Below, in pieces: positions 43,060-54,475 of a stretch of 64,000 nucleotides of DNA. A model generated the notes under the pieces. It saw only the letters and a list, made by a program, of their open reading frames with translations. It made no database searches and was not told the origin of the DNA. The stretch comes from Geotrypetes seraphini (Eukaryota > Chordata > Amphibia > Gymnophiona > Dermophiidae): assembly GCF_902459505.1 (NCBI RefSeq), contig NC_047101.1, positions 14,606,705 to 14,670,704 of the forward strand. Reading direction: 5' to 3'. Positions within the stretch are counted from its first letter, which is position 1. Every line of letters begins with the position of its first letter. The position numbers and the translations under genes were made by a program.

Positions 43060-43900
43060 CGTCCAGCTGACGGTCACGTGATCCAAACGATATGACAGAA
43101 AAAAGCGTCAACTTCCGGCTGAGCTTCTAAGTCCCCGCCCCCCTCCCGAACACGTAAGATTGCGCTTTACAACACGCTTCCCTCAGGTAAACAGGAAGCA
43201 CTTCCCGCTTCTCTGAGTCAAAAAAAACCACCCAGGAAATTGCCCCGCTCCCGGGTCACGTGCCGCAGCGCGAGCCGACGCGGACGCCAATCGCCCTCTC
43301 TCTCTCCTCCGCTCTCGCCTGGTTACGGGCTCGCGCCGAGGCGCGCGGAGCCGGAGGGGAGGGAGGGGAGGGCGGGGGCTAGGCGCGCGTGCGCGGCTTC
43401 ATTTGGCAGCCATCTTCGACTGGAGCCGGGCGCTCGGGGCTGGGTCGGTGATGAGACGCTTAGTCGCGGAGCCCGGAGAAGGCGAAAACGTTTTGCTGGC
43501 CGGGACGGGGGCGCGCCGTTAGCGCCGGACCACGTGCCAGCGAGCCCGGGGAGGGTTGGATGTCAGGGGGCGGCGGGCGGCCTGACGACCGGATCCGTCC
43601 CACCTCGGACTCAGATGCTCTACAAGAAGTTCTCGCGTTTGTTTGGGACCGAGCTCGAGCTTCGCTTCGGCAAAACAGGTAGTGAAGAGGTGGAGGGGGG
43701 CGGGAAGCGGCGCCAGCCCCTTCCTGTTCCGCTCTCCGGTGGGTTGGGCAGCTCTCGGGGCTGGGGACGTTTTGCTCACGGTGACAAGAGGCGAGCCCCT
43801 TTCTCCTTGCAGGATCCTCTTGGGTGCGAGTGCGCTGACTCTTGTAGATGCAGCGTGTCTTCTTACTACGTTGTGTACGTTTCTGCGAAGGGGATGTTTT
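43060..43900 (+). promoter_or_regulatory. CNOT6: CpG-island promoter of CNOT6
   Basis: The segment is strongly CpG-rich in an otherwise AT-rich region and lacks a TATA box. Visible motifs are E-boxes GTCACGTG at 43073-43080 and 43256-43263, an ETS-like ACTTCCGG near 43110, a GC-box-like 'gaggggagggcgggggc' near 43362, and NRF1-like 'gcgcgcgtgcgcgg' near 43384. A YY1-type GCCATCTT sits at 43409-43416 and is compatible with a start site nearby. The location upstream of CNOT6 coding exons makes it the gene's promoter by inference. The transcription start cannot be fixed from sequence alone. Confidence 0.8.
43400..43678 (+). CDS. CNOT6: CNOT6 first exon (5' UTR, possible N-terminal extension)
   Basis: I place the first exon's end at the donor AAAACAG|GTAGTG at 43678. 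An ATG at 43615 opens MLYKKFSRLFGTELELRF and GKT, and the last base plus GA from exon 2 gives a Gly codon followed directly by the canonical Met of MPKEKY. The frame is therefore continuous into the known protein. In my memory CNOT6L has the analogous arrangement MRLIG-MPKEKY, while CNOT6 is usually annotated from MPKEKY. Upstream of 43615 the frame is open from at least 43240, so there is no stop to force the 43615 start. The Kozak context at 43615 is weak (C at -3) and that of the exon 2 ATG is better (G at -3). Either a non-coding 5' UTR or an extended isoform is possible. The start coordinate 43400 is an approximate guess for the transcription start. Confidence 0.55.
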
Positions 43901-44423
43901 TGTTTACCTTTTGTGTTTGGGTTGAGGCTGCTTGCATGGGCTTGCAGCTGGCGATCTGCATTGCAGAAAAGGAAACTTTAGGGACTGGGCAATCCAAGAT
44001 TGACTTCTTTTTTTAATGGAGCGAAGGTGTTGATTGGCGCACTAGTTGAGGGTTCGATGGTATATTAAATTAAAAATTAAAAAGTAATTAAAAAGTATAT
44101 TGTGTCCCGGGCCCTGAAATATTACCTTTTCTTGCTAATCACAGCTACATAATATTAGATGCATGAAGTTATTTTGGATAAAGTAGTGTGAGAGCCTAGA
44201 AGAGGTTGGTAAACATGGAAGACAAGATAACTTGTTACTCCAACAAAAATTTTTGCATACAAATATTTTTTTGCCCAGCAAGTCTTGACCTGAGGAAGGG
44301 GGTGTAGGCTGCAGTAAAAAAAAATGTATTCAGTCAGTCCAGTAAAAAGGTCAAATTTATCTAATTTCCCTTTTTCTTTTTAATTATTAATACTTTGCAG
44401 GTCTCGGGAAAACACATATGAAC

Positions 44424-44936
44424 CACATGTGTGCAGCCAGACCTCAGATTGGGGGGGGGGTGAGCCCGATGGGGAAGGCACAAGTTTTGCCCCCACCCAA
44501 TAACTGAGTTGGCAGGAGTTCCCAAGCTTCACCAGCGAAAGCTCTCCTCATGAAGCTATACAGTTGGCAGCACTTTTCCTGGGTCACCAAGCCAGCTAAA
44601 ACTCCCTTCTGTGCACATGCTTGATTTTTTTTGGGGGGTTGTTATTTTTGTAAAATTGAGCATGTGAGGGAGAAGCTCTCATGCCATGCATGTGTAAAAG
44701 CTGAGCATGCACAAGCAACAAACCTATCTTTTGCATGCTTAGTTCCTCAAAAAAATTAAAAGAATAATAAGCTGGCTAGCATGTCACAAGTTCAGGAAAA
44801 GTGCTGCGGATTGCCTGGCTTTGCAAAGTGGAGGGCTTGGGTGACCCCTATTAGCCAAATTAGCAGACTGCTGCTCAATTTGTTAGGGGGGGGGGGGCGG
44901 TCAGCTCCCTTTCCATATGGCTACACTACTGGTGAA
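44424..44936. mobile_element. Possible hAT-like element with opposed ends
   Basis: Left end GTGTGCAGCCAGACCTCAGA and right end 'atggctacactactggtg' are opposed versions of the GTGTAGCCA-type TIR. G-runs lie just inside both. The interior has short inverted repeats (catgcatgtg). Assignment is tentative. Sequence 43900-44423 is intron 1 with nothing recognised. Confidence 0.45.
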
Positions 44937-45090
44937 CTATATTTGCCAGAGTTGAAAAGAGTAAGGGATTTATTATGGTTTGTAAAGGTTTAAAGGAGTC
45001 AAGCATTTTGTACATGTCTGTTCGACTGCTTCTTGGTTTGGTGTGTGGAGTCGGTTGTTTACTTAAGGTTATGAAATCAGACTAAATATA

Positions 45091-46278
45091 TGAGGGATGT
45101 TCAAGAATTTATCTACCTGAATATGAAAGAAAGTAGCAAGCGTGTTGAAACAAGTTTGTGCATGTTGTGGCATGTGTCGAGGTTACTCATGCTCAGTACG
45201 AGTCTAACATTCCAAGAGATAGGATGTCAATAGAGTCCTCATGCAAATCAAGTAAGAAATTGCTAGATTTGGAGCACTGTTCAGTGATAAAATTTCTCAC
45301 AAAAGAAGGGGAAAAGCCAAAAGAGATCATGAACACATGACTGCAGTTTATGGTGAGCCTGCTCCATCTTACAAAGTAAAATTTTGGAGCAAGCAGTTTT
45401 AGTGGGGTAGAGAGACCATTGAAGATGACTTTCACACTTTTACAGAAATCTGTAAGAAAGTCAAGGATTTAATTTTGTCAGATGAATTAAGGTTTCCCAT
45501 ATAGCTGAAGAAATGGGCATCTCGGAAGGTACAGTTAGGAAAATAATTCATGAAAATTTGGATATGTCCAAGGCTAGTGCAAGATGAGTTCCAAGAATGC
45601 TGACACCATGCTTGGAGATGTTCCATGAAGACCAAGATAATTTTTTTCATCATTTGGTGACTGGAGATGAGACTTGAGTTTATACAGAGACCTTAAGTCC
45701 AAAATGGAGTCAATGCAATGGAAGCACAATTCATCCCCCACCTCAAAAATGTTCAAGACAGAAAAATCTGTAGGCAAAGTCATGGCAACTGTCTTTTGGG
45801 ATGATGAAAGACTTTTGCTTCTGGAGTTCATGCCACACAAGACAACCATAACCAAGGAGAGTTAATGCCAACACAACGATCACTTTGCGAGAGTCAATCA
45901 AGGAGAAAAGACAAGGAAAACTCACAGCAGGCATGCTGCTGCTTCATTACAATGTGCTGGTGCCCATATCGTGACAATTATAGGCTACCATCTGAGAATG
46001 TGGGTTTCAGCAGTCCTGACCAGGTTCCCTCGGATTATTTCCCATTCTGAGTTTTGAAGAAATTTCTCCATGGACAGTGGTTTTCAAATGTTGAAGACGT
46101 CAAGGAAGTTGTAATGTCCTAGTTTGAAGATCAAACAGAAGAATTCTTTTCAAAGGGGTTAAAGTCATTGCAAGAAAAGTGGATGGAGCTATCGGAGGAC
46201 TATACTGAAAAATAAAACAAAATGTGTTTGAAAACTTTTCTTTCCTACTGAGGTAGATAAATTATTGAATGCCTCTTG
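45091..46278 (+). mobile_element. Mariner (Tc1/mariner) element, 1.19 kb, inactive
   Basis: 28-bp terminal inverted repeats end in a shared ATTTATCTACCT and are flanked by TA on both sides. The transposase is recognisable in several frames: LEHCSVIKFLTKEGEKPKEI, VTGDET, GKVMATVFWD, GKLTAGMLLLHYN and PSDY. The first Asp of the catalytic triad (GDE) is present, the second has changed (HDN to HYN) and the third is present. Stops, frameshifts and this substitution make it dead. The length is close to the family's usual 1.2-1.3 kb, so it is near full length. It lies in intron 1 on the same strand as CNOT6. Confidence 0.92.
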
Positions 46279-46889
46279 TATAACTGAAAGGAAGAAAATT
46301 CTTAATAGAGATGAAATGCTAGTAATTGTAAAGGTTGTGAACACTAATGCAGTTAGCAGATAAGGACCATTGAGCCTACCTAGTAGTATCTGCTTGCTAC
46401 GTCACTGAAGACACTAGTTTATTTTAGGGCAGTATTTCTCATGTATGTATTGTTCTGTGCATACCAGGTAGCATGATTTGTAAGCAGGTGCTTTTTCCCT
46501 TGATCATATCACCAAGTGTTAGATTTATTTACTAAAGTGTGTTACTGTGTTAGGGCACATTTTTAATAAGCAGGTCGTATTTCATAAAATGTGACGTGGT
46601 AAATAAGGCTTGTTAATGTGTGCTAATTCACGACAATGTGGTACCCCAGTTCAGTAAATCTAGGCCTGTTGTCCTGAGTGTGTTTGAATTCTGTCACTGT
46701 TTTGGCTATTTTTTCCTGTGTTGGTAAGCTGTTAAGACATTCACTGCCCTAACAGTAAAATGTGCCTTTCCATGTCCTTTTGTTTTCTCCTTAGTCATTC
46801 TCTGACTTCTTGTGCTTGTCTTCATGGAAAATGTTGCCTTCTTATACTTCTGTTGAACCCTAATTTATTTTTAGGTCATTCCATATCAA

Positions 46890-47447
46890 GAGGTCCAATA
46901 TTGAAAATAATCCCCACTTGACTTCCAAATTGAATACAGTTTTGTGTGGCTATTCCCTACATCCTCAAATGAAACCATGTAAAATGTTTCAGCTGAGCTA
47001 TTGGTTTGAGACCCAGAAGCTGTTGAATATAGGTCATTCTCGGGGTACTGTGCTTTGCCTAACACAAAATTGCAACTTTGTCCAGCCACTACAGCCCAAC
47101 AAAGCTTCCAAGAGAATTGAAATTGTGTGGATTAATACAACTCCTGGCACTAACTTCATGTGCAAAGTTGATCTACAGAGCCCCAAGCTCTCCAATGAAT
47201 GCCTTAGATGACCTCATAACAGTCATCTGCAAGCTAATATCTCCCACCAACAAATTTTTTATTTAAAACATTTCTTACCACCACATATCAACCGTGCCAC
47301 AGTATTTTGAATCATCTGCAAGGCCTTATGCTGTGAAGATGTAATCCCTAAATAAAGTGCATTGCAATAATACAACTTTGCAATGATTATGGTCCGTACC
47401 ACCATCCGAAAGTCATACCCTGTTAACATCGGTTTGCGTCTACTCAG
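46890..47447 (-). mobile_element. LINE fragment (minus strand), 3' side of insertion
   Basis: The minus-strand LINE at 49345-49914 probably continues here after the palindrome at 47448-49344. The sequence 47260-47440 (caccacatatcaaccgtgcc, gtgcattgcaataatacaac) resembles a reversed LINE 3' part, but I found no clear catalytic motif. Confidence 0.5.
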
Positions 47448-49344
47448 TACCGTATTTTCGCGGATATAACGCGCGCGTTATACGTGATTTTACGTACCGC
47501 GCATACCCCTCGCGCGTTATATGCCTGAGCGCGGTATAGAAAAGTTTTTAAACATAGTTCCCACCCCGCCCGACGCCCGATTCACCCCCCCCAGCAGGAC
47601 CGCTCGCACCCCCACCCCGAACGACCGCTCGCACGCGCTCCCACCCGCACCCGCATCCACGATCGGAGCAAGAGGGAGCCCAAGCCCTCTTGCCCGGCCG
47701 ACTCCCCGACGTCCGATACATCCCCCCCCGGCAGGACCACTCGCACCCTCACCCCGAAGGACCGCCGACTCCCCAACAATATCGGGCCAGGAGGGAGCCC
47801 AAACCCTCCTGGCCACGGCGACCCCCTAACCCCACCCCGCACTACATTACGGGCAGGAGGGATCCCAGGCCCTCCTGCCCTCGACGCAAACCCCCTCCCC
47901 CGAACGACCGCCCCCCCCCCAGAACCTCCGCCCGTCCCCCAGCCGACCCGCGACCCCCCTGGCCGACCCCCACGACACCCCCACCCGCCTTCCCCGTACC
48001 TTTGTGTAGTTGGGCCAGAAGGGAGCCCAAACCCTCCTGGCCACGGCGACCCCCTAACCCCACCCCGCACTACATTACGGGCAGGAGGGATCCCAGGCCC
48101 TCCTGCCCTCGACGCAAACCCCCCTCCCCCCCAGCCGACCCGCGACCCCCCTGGCCGACCCCCACGACCCCCCCATCCCCCTTCCCCGTACCTTTGGAAG
48201 TTGGCCGGACAGACGGGAGCCAAACCCGCCTGTCCGGCAGGCAGCCAACGAAGGAATGAGGCCGGATTGGCCCATCCGTCCTAAAGCTCCGCCTACTGGT
48301 GGGGCCTAAGGCGCGTGGGCCAATCAGAATAGGCCCTGGAGCCTTAGGTCCCACCTGGGGGCGCGGCCTGAGGCACATGGGTCGGGTTTGGCCCATGTGC
48401 CTCAGGCCGCGCCCCCAGGTGGGACCTAAGGCTCCAGGGCCTATTCTGATTGGCCCACGCGCCTTAGGCCCCACCAGTAGGCGGAGCTTTAGGACGGATG
48501 GGCCAATCCGGCCTCATTCCTTCGTTGGCTGCCTGCCGGACAGGCGGGTTTGGCTCCCGTCTGTCCGGCCAACTTCCAAAGGTACGGGGAAGGGGGATGG
48601 GGGGGTCGTGGGGGTCGGCCAGGGGGGTCGCGGGTCGGCTGGGGGGGAGGGGGGTTTGCGTCGAGGGCAGGAGGGCCTGGGATCCCTCCTGCCCGTAATG
48701 TAGTGCGGGGTGGGGTTAGGGGGTCGCCGTGGCCAGGAGGGTTTGGGCTCCCTTCTGGCCCAACTACACAAAGGTACGGGGAAGGCGGGTGGGGGTGTCG
48801 TGGGGGTCGGCCAGGGGGGGTCGCGGGTCGGCTGGGGGACGGGCGGAGGTTCTTGGGGGGGGGCGGTCGTTCGGGGGAGGGGGTTTGCGTCGAGGGCAGG
48901 AGGGCCTGGGATCCCTCCTGCCCGTAATGTAGTGCGGGGTGGGGTTAGGGGGTCGCCGTGGCCAGGAGGGTTTGGGCTCCCTCCTGGCCCGATATTGTTG
49001 GGGAGTCGGCGGTCCTTCGGGGTGAGGGTGCGAGTGGTCCTGCCGGGGGGGGGGGGATGTATCGGACGTCGGGGGGGGGCATCAGGCTTTCAGGATGGGG
49101 ACAGACCTTCAAGGGGGGACAGGACTTCAAGGGAGGACAGTGCACGGAAAGTCAGGGGGGGTGAACGGAGAGTCGGGACAGCGCACGGAAAGTCAGGGCG
49201 GGCGAAAGGAGAGTCGGGCAGCATGCGCGTTATATGCCTGAGCGCGGTATAGAAAAGTTTTTGTACATATCATCGTGATTTCTGCGCGCTATACCCCTGT
49301 GCGCGTTTTACAATGGTGCGCGTTATATCCGCGAAAATACGGTA
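47448..49344. mobile_element. 1.9-kb GC-rich palindromic DNA element
   Basis: Termini TACCGTATTTTCGCGGATAT and the complement at 49344 match. 'gcctgagcgcggtatagaaa' occurs near both ends. The arms, read inward, are near-exact complements over several hundred bp (ggccgcgcccccaggtggga; ggcggagctttaggacggat; atcccaggccctcctgccct twice), with the centre near 48387. The arms contain an internal tandem duplication of about 220 bp (the block with 'cattacgggcaggagggatc' at 47847 and 48076). The right arm carries extra sequence near 49080-49220. Long open frames here reflect GC bias and repeats, not genes. Ends resemble the element at 34120. Confidence 0.88.
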
Positions 49345-49914
49345 ATCTTATTTGAAAGAATGCTGATTTAAGCACAGCCGGTACTTGAGTCTGCATGCTC
49401 AATGTTGAGTCTAACCAGAACCCTAGAATTTTCAGTTTCTTATGTATCATAAGGTTTAAATCATTCACAGCAATGGGCCATTGCGGATTTTCACTTTCCC
49501 TATCAACATCACATCTATTTTTGCCAAGTTTAATGCTAATTTGTGGGCAGCCATCCAATCATTCACGGCCGTCAAACATGTGACTCTCCTGCAACTCGTG
49601 TTTCCAATCCTTCTTAGAAATGAAGAATTGTGTATTGTCAGCATATAGACGATAAGTAACACCTAGTCACTGAAACTGTCCCAGTGAGGCCATATAAAGA
49701 TTGAAAAGCAAAGCTGAAAGTACTGATCCTTGTGGCACACCTTTAGACACAGGTCCAGTATTGGACAAATGACCATTGCTCTGTACTTTTACTGAGCAAT
49801 TGTGAAAATAGGAGATAAATCATTGTAATACTCCTCCTTCAATTCCTATCTCCATCAGAGTTTTTAATAAAATTTCAATATCAAGTGTATCAAACGCTGA
49901 AGACACATCAAGAG
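49345..49914 (-). mobile_element. L2-clade LINE RT fragment, minus strand
   Basis: On the minus strand the RT reads [38 protein letters not shown] and YRLYADNTQFFI. After a frame change comes DGCPQISIKLGKNRCDV. This gives the motif order [12 protein letters not shown] and YAD(N). The palindrome is inserted at its C-terminal side. Confidence 0.8.
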
Positions 49915-52160
49915 AGACCATCCTTCCCAAACATCACCGGAGCACCAGCTGATTTCATAACAATATCAGACCTAGGCTTCCACCAGATCATCTGCTCAAC
50001 CACCCACACAGTGGGCCATACCCTTGACCTAGTCTTCACACAAGAAGACCAACCCAGTGAACCACAAATCCAACACTACACTTCCGAACCAGTACTCTGC
50101 TCCGACCACCACCATATCATGTTCAATCTCAGAAACTTGGCTACAAAACCCCAAACCAAGGACACCACCACCTCACTCAAGACACTCAACCCTAACTTGA
50201 CCTAAAAAACTATCATTCGGCATCTTGGAAAGAGCCTAAACGACAGGACCCGAACCAATACCCATTGAAGAAGCTGCTTCAAACTGGTCAAGAACCTGTA
50301 TAAAAACCTAGCAGAAACCAAAGTTATAAAATCTGACGCTTGCAGCTTCTCCACCCTCTAGTTCACAGATAACCTTAGAAAAAAGAAGAGATAACTAAAA
50401 GAAACTGGTGCAGAGACAAAGGACAAAGCCTACTGGAAAAAAAACTGCTAGAGGAATACAAACTATCCATCAATGATACAAATAAACTTACTATACCAAT
50501 CTCCTACAGAAAGCTCCAAATAGATCAAAGAACCTCTTCACACTGACAAGACTTACTCACAGCCTTGCAAGGAAACAAAATAAATCAACAAACCAACCTG
50601 GACAGTGAAACCCTCTCCATCTACTTCCAAGAAAAAATCGATTGCATACACGCCAATCTTGATTCGACATCTCAAAATCCAGCAAATGCCCAGAACAACC
50701 CCCCCCCCCCCCAACCCAAGAAAACCTAGAACCGAAAACCTTGATCGCTTTGAACCTGCATCTCATGACGAACTAGCAGAAACAATCACCAAACTATGAC
50801 CCTCTGGATCCATCCTCGACCCTTGCCAGATGGATCTCCTGGTGTCCACAAAGGATGCCTTTGTCAAATCGATCCTACCTATAATAAATTCCTTTGTGCA
50901 ATTGGGAGTGGTACCACAAAGCTGAAAATCGGCAGTTGTTAGGCCAATCTATAAAAAAACCACTCTGGATCCAAACTTAGCAACTACAGACCAGTCTCCA
51001 ACCTTCCCTTTGTCTCCAAAATCCTTGAAAAGACTGTACTATTGCGACTCCAAGCCTTCATTGACAGATGGAACACACTCTCCCCAAACCAATCTGGCTT
51101 CAGAAAATTCCATAGCACAGCAACAGCCCTAGCGGACATTATCAATGACTGCTGGAACATAGTAGACAAGGGAAACGACCTCAGTGCCATTGATCACCCC
51201 GCCTCCTCGCCAATACTAAGATCTACTCTATCGCAACCCAAACCAATAAAATATGGAGTACTACTATATAAACATCCACTCATTTTTCTGATGACATACA
51301 ACTGTACCTACCGCTAAGTACAAACTGAGAAGCCCAAATATCCAAACTATACAACTGCTTCTCGGAAATAAAAGCCTGGATGCCTTTTGATGATGTTTTA
51401 TGAAGTGTAGGATTTGTTTTAATAATTATTATGTTTGTATTGTCAAATTTTATGTATGTTGCTTATGTAAACTGTGTTGGATTGTAGGTTATATGTAATA
51501 TATAAATTTTACAACTAAATGCAGTAAAAACCGAATGTCAATTTTTTGGGGATCAACCACCTTGATGGCTAAAGACAAAGTAAGCAGCCTAGGGATGATA
51601 CTTTCGCTCTCCGACCATATCTCCCAAGTAGTATCTGCCTAGTTCTACTACCTCTGGCAGCTAAGGAATATCAGACATTACTTCTCAGAACCGGACTTCT
51701 CTCAGCTACTTTACGCCTTTGTTCTCTCCCGTATGGATTACTGCAATATGCTCCTAAACGGACTCGCAGCATAAAACAGCCATCGACTTCAATGAGTCCT
51801 GAAGAATCTCCACATACGAGTCCCGATCACCCTGGTGTTGTGCGCTGCCCACTAGCTGCTGATCGACAAACAGTGTATTTTCAAAAGCCTAGTAATGCCT
51901 TCAAACTCTTCTACAACATGGTACCGGCCTATATGGCCTTCAAACTTCTGCCCTATGCTCCAAATCAACCGCTCCTCTCGCAAGATGAAAAATGATTGTG
52001 TGCCCTCGGGATGAGCCCTCTGTCTTGATAACGCCTGAAAAAGATCTTACTCGTACTACCTACCACATCTTTGGAACAAACTAAGTACCCACATTAGATA
52101 ATTAAAAGGTCTACTGAGCTTCAGGAAGGCAATAAAAACTCACCTTTTCCCCTGATCTTC
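49915..52160 (+). mobile_element. L2-clade LINE, endonuclease to RT, plus strand
   Basis: The endonuclease C-terminus reads ISDLGFHQIICSTTHTVGHT and LDLVFTQED, then SDHHHIMFNL. RT blocks: IYKKTTLDPN, YRPVSNLPFVSK-like sequence, NQSGFRKFHSTATALADI, then 'caaatcaaccgctcctctcg'. An AT-rich interval without RT similarity lies at 51370-51515. Many breaks, so it is a dead copy. It joins the minus-strand LINE head to head at about 49914. Confidence 0.8.
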
Positions 52161-52319
52161 TAGAATATTTCTATCCAAATTCCCCTAATCTGCTGACAAA
52201 ATGCCCGACCCTCCAGTCTCTAATGCTTTGTCCCGTGCTAGACCATACCATGTTTTCTCTCTCAGTGTTTTTCCACACCTTGTCATACTGTTCACCATCT
52301 TTGTCCTAATACACTAGAC

Positions 52320-52536
52320 CAGGGGTGTCCAACCTTTTGGCTTCCCTGGGCCGCACTAGCTGAAAACATTTTCTGCACAAACACACAAACGCTGCAGCAA
52401 GACAGAGGAGGGAGCCGGCAAGATGGTAAACACTTGGGGGCAGCAGAGGAAAACACTGCATCGCCCTCGACTGTGGCCGCACAAAATACTTCATGGGGCC
52501 GCATGCAGCCCTCAGGCCACAGGTTGGACACCCCTG
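52320..52536. mobile_element. hAT-like MITE (Charlie-type ends)
   Basis: Ends CAGGGGTGTCCAACCTTTTG and AGGTTGGACACCCCTG. Flanks CACTAGAC and CCTAGACT are only partly matched. The 'ccctgggccgcactagctga' block is typical of Charlie-like relatives. Confidence 0.8.
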
Positions 52537-52854
52537 CCTAGACTATACTTTACTATACACCATATTTACCATACTATGGTTGCCATACTATGTCTACCAT
52601 GCTACAATCTCTCATACCATGTTTGCCACTCAGTGTTTACCGTACCATGACTTCCATGCTATATATGCTTGTCTTACCATTTTTGCCATGTCATGTTTCA
52701 CTTTGTCAGCCTTGCTTGCAATACGATGCCTGCCGTGCTATGTTCTGCCATTCTACACTTACCATGCTGTGGCTCATCATGTTATGTCATTTTATGTATC
52801 ACCATACTTTAACGATGGTTTCTTTGCTATTTTATACCATACGATGTCTGAGTG

Positions 52855-52965
52855 TGATGCTGAGATGATAACTGCAGCCTCGGCACCCTATGATTGTGGG
52901 TTCAGGCCTACATTGTTCCCTATGACCCTGAGCAGGCCACTTGGTACCGATGTCAGAGGGAAGCC
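52855..52965 (+). mobile_element. SINE fragment (MIR/CORE-like, diverged)
   Basis: 'ctgcagcctcggcaccctat', 'tgtgggttcaggcct' (B-box-like) and 'ctatgaccctgagcaggcca' follow the order of the 21845 SINE. It is old and partial. Confidence 0.5.
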
Positions 52966-53974
52966 TTCAGGGTCAGCCAGGGATCCCTGTTACTCCGGAA
53001 GCACCCTGGATCTCTCTCTCTCCACTCTGTACACTGGAGGAGGGGATCATAGAATGGTGAGATGATGAAGGCAGGGAGATGGGCACAGGGGAAATACTAG
53101 AAAAGGACATATGGGAGACGGTCTATTAATTATTCCATGAAGTTGTGTAAGATAATTGAAATGCTGATCAGTAAGGCTAATAAAACTCAGTACAAGATTT
53201 CTTTATAACTGTAGGGACCCTTTTACTAAAGTGTGTTATGCTTGTCCCTGTTAGGTGTAAAAACCTATTTTAATCACATATTACTGTATTGTCATTAAAA
53301 CATATAGAGAATACAGAATATGAATTCGGAACACCAATTAATTATAGAAAAAAAGACATAGACAACAAAGGGAGGGGGGAGGACTGTTATACTGAAGTGC
53401 AAACAAGAGAACCCCAACACGACCTACAAGTAATCTGGGGAAGGCTAGTTGAAACAAGTTGATCTTTGGGGCGGATCTCTGAATTTGTGGTAAGAGGCTT
53501 CTATGCGTAAATCTCTAGATAAGGAATTCCATAGGGAGGGTACTAACAAGAAAATGGCTTTTCCAGCACGCTAAGGCCATTTTTTTTTTACTGTAGCTGG
53601 AAAATGACCCAATTTTCTATTTTTCCTATTAATGGCTTTGAACTAATGTTGCCATTAAAAAGAATTACCAAATGAACACTTACTAATGCCTATTTTGTAC
53701 ATGGTAAGGGCTCATGTGGTAATCCTGTGCTAAGCAGTTATGCCTACTCTCCACTCCATAGACATGCTCTCTCCAAACAATATATTTTTTTTTTGCATGT
53801 ACTTAGCACGCACTGATTTGAAACTTACTGCAGGATGCCTGAGCACATCCTATAGCAAGCCATTTTAAGCTGTGGTAAGCGCATGCTAGCCCCAGGGTTC
53901 ACAATGTAGCTAAAGAGGAAACAAAATGGATTTTTTCCTTAATTTACAAGTTTCAGCATTTCATTTTAACTTAA
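52966..53974. repeat. Unassigned; Harbinger-like debris
   Basis: At 53215 'gggacccttttactaaagtg' resembles one Harbinger-like MITE end; 53690-53890 repeats words such as 'gtgctaagcagttatgcc' and 'aagctgtggtaagcgcatgc'. Nothing firmer can be supported. Confidence 0.35.
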
Positions 53975-54184
53975 GGCCCTGTTTATAAAACTGTGGCGAA
54001 TGCACCAAAGCCCATTCAGTTCCTATGGGCTTTGGTGCATTTACCTCGGCAGCATCACTTAAGAACGTAAAAATAGCCTTACTGGATCAGACCAATGGTT
54101 CATCCAGTCCAGTATCCTGTCTTCACGGAGGCTAATCCTGGTCACAAGTACCTGACAAAAGCCACAGCTTTGTAAAAGGGATTC
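53975..54184. mobile_element. Harbinger-like MITE with nested CR1 end
   Basis: GGCCCTGTTTATAAAACTGT and the right CACAGCTTTGTAAAAGGG are opposed. A hairpin 'ccaaagcccattcagttcct' and its complement lies at 54005-54040. A minus-strand CR1 end (54059-54165) interrupts the right half. Confidence 0.65.
54059..54165 (-). mobile_element. CR1 LINE 3' end fragment
   Basis: Minus strand 'accattggtctgatccagta' and 'tatttttacgttcttaag' tail; a degraded octamer tail and truncated UTR. Confidence 0.7.
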
Positions 54185-54420
54185 TTAGTGTTTGGGACTC
54201 TGCTGAAATTAATCCAGTAAGCAGTGATGCTCGATCACATGCATTTATTCATGTAAATTTCGGACCATATATTCAGTGATCCAGCAGGCAGAGATAAAAT
54301 TGCATAAACGTGCTCTGTGGAATATTGCTCTCATATAATATACATGCTAGTATAAGGACTTGTACGTTGTCTTTCCTTCCGCCTTCATTTAACATTTGCT
54401 GACTTGTGCTTCTTTATGTT

Positions 54421-54475
54421 CTGGCATGGTGCAGATATATATATATATATGGCATGGTGCAGATATATATATATA
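54421..54475. repeat. Tandem duplication with AT microsatellite
   Basis: 'tggcatggtgcagatatata' occurs twice (54423 and 54451), each followed by an AT run. Confidence 0.9.

Noticed and set aside
43240-44016. Open frame of 258 codons over the CpG island
   Set aside because: It is explained by GC-rich sequence. Only the part from about 43615 to the donor at 43678 connects to CNOT6. The downstream part reads through the donor into intron 1.
47521-49252. Many long GC-rich open frames on both strands
   Set aside because: They lie in the 1.9-kb palindrome with tandem repeats. The products are Arg/Gly/Pro-rich and mirror each other across the centre, so they are not genes.
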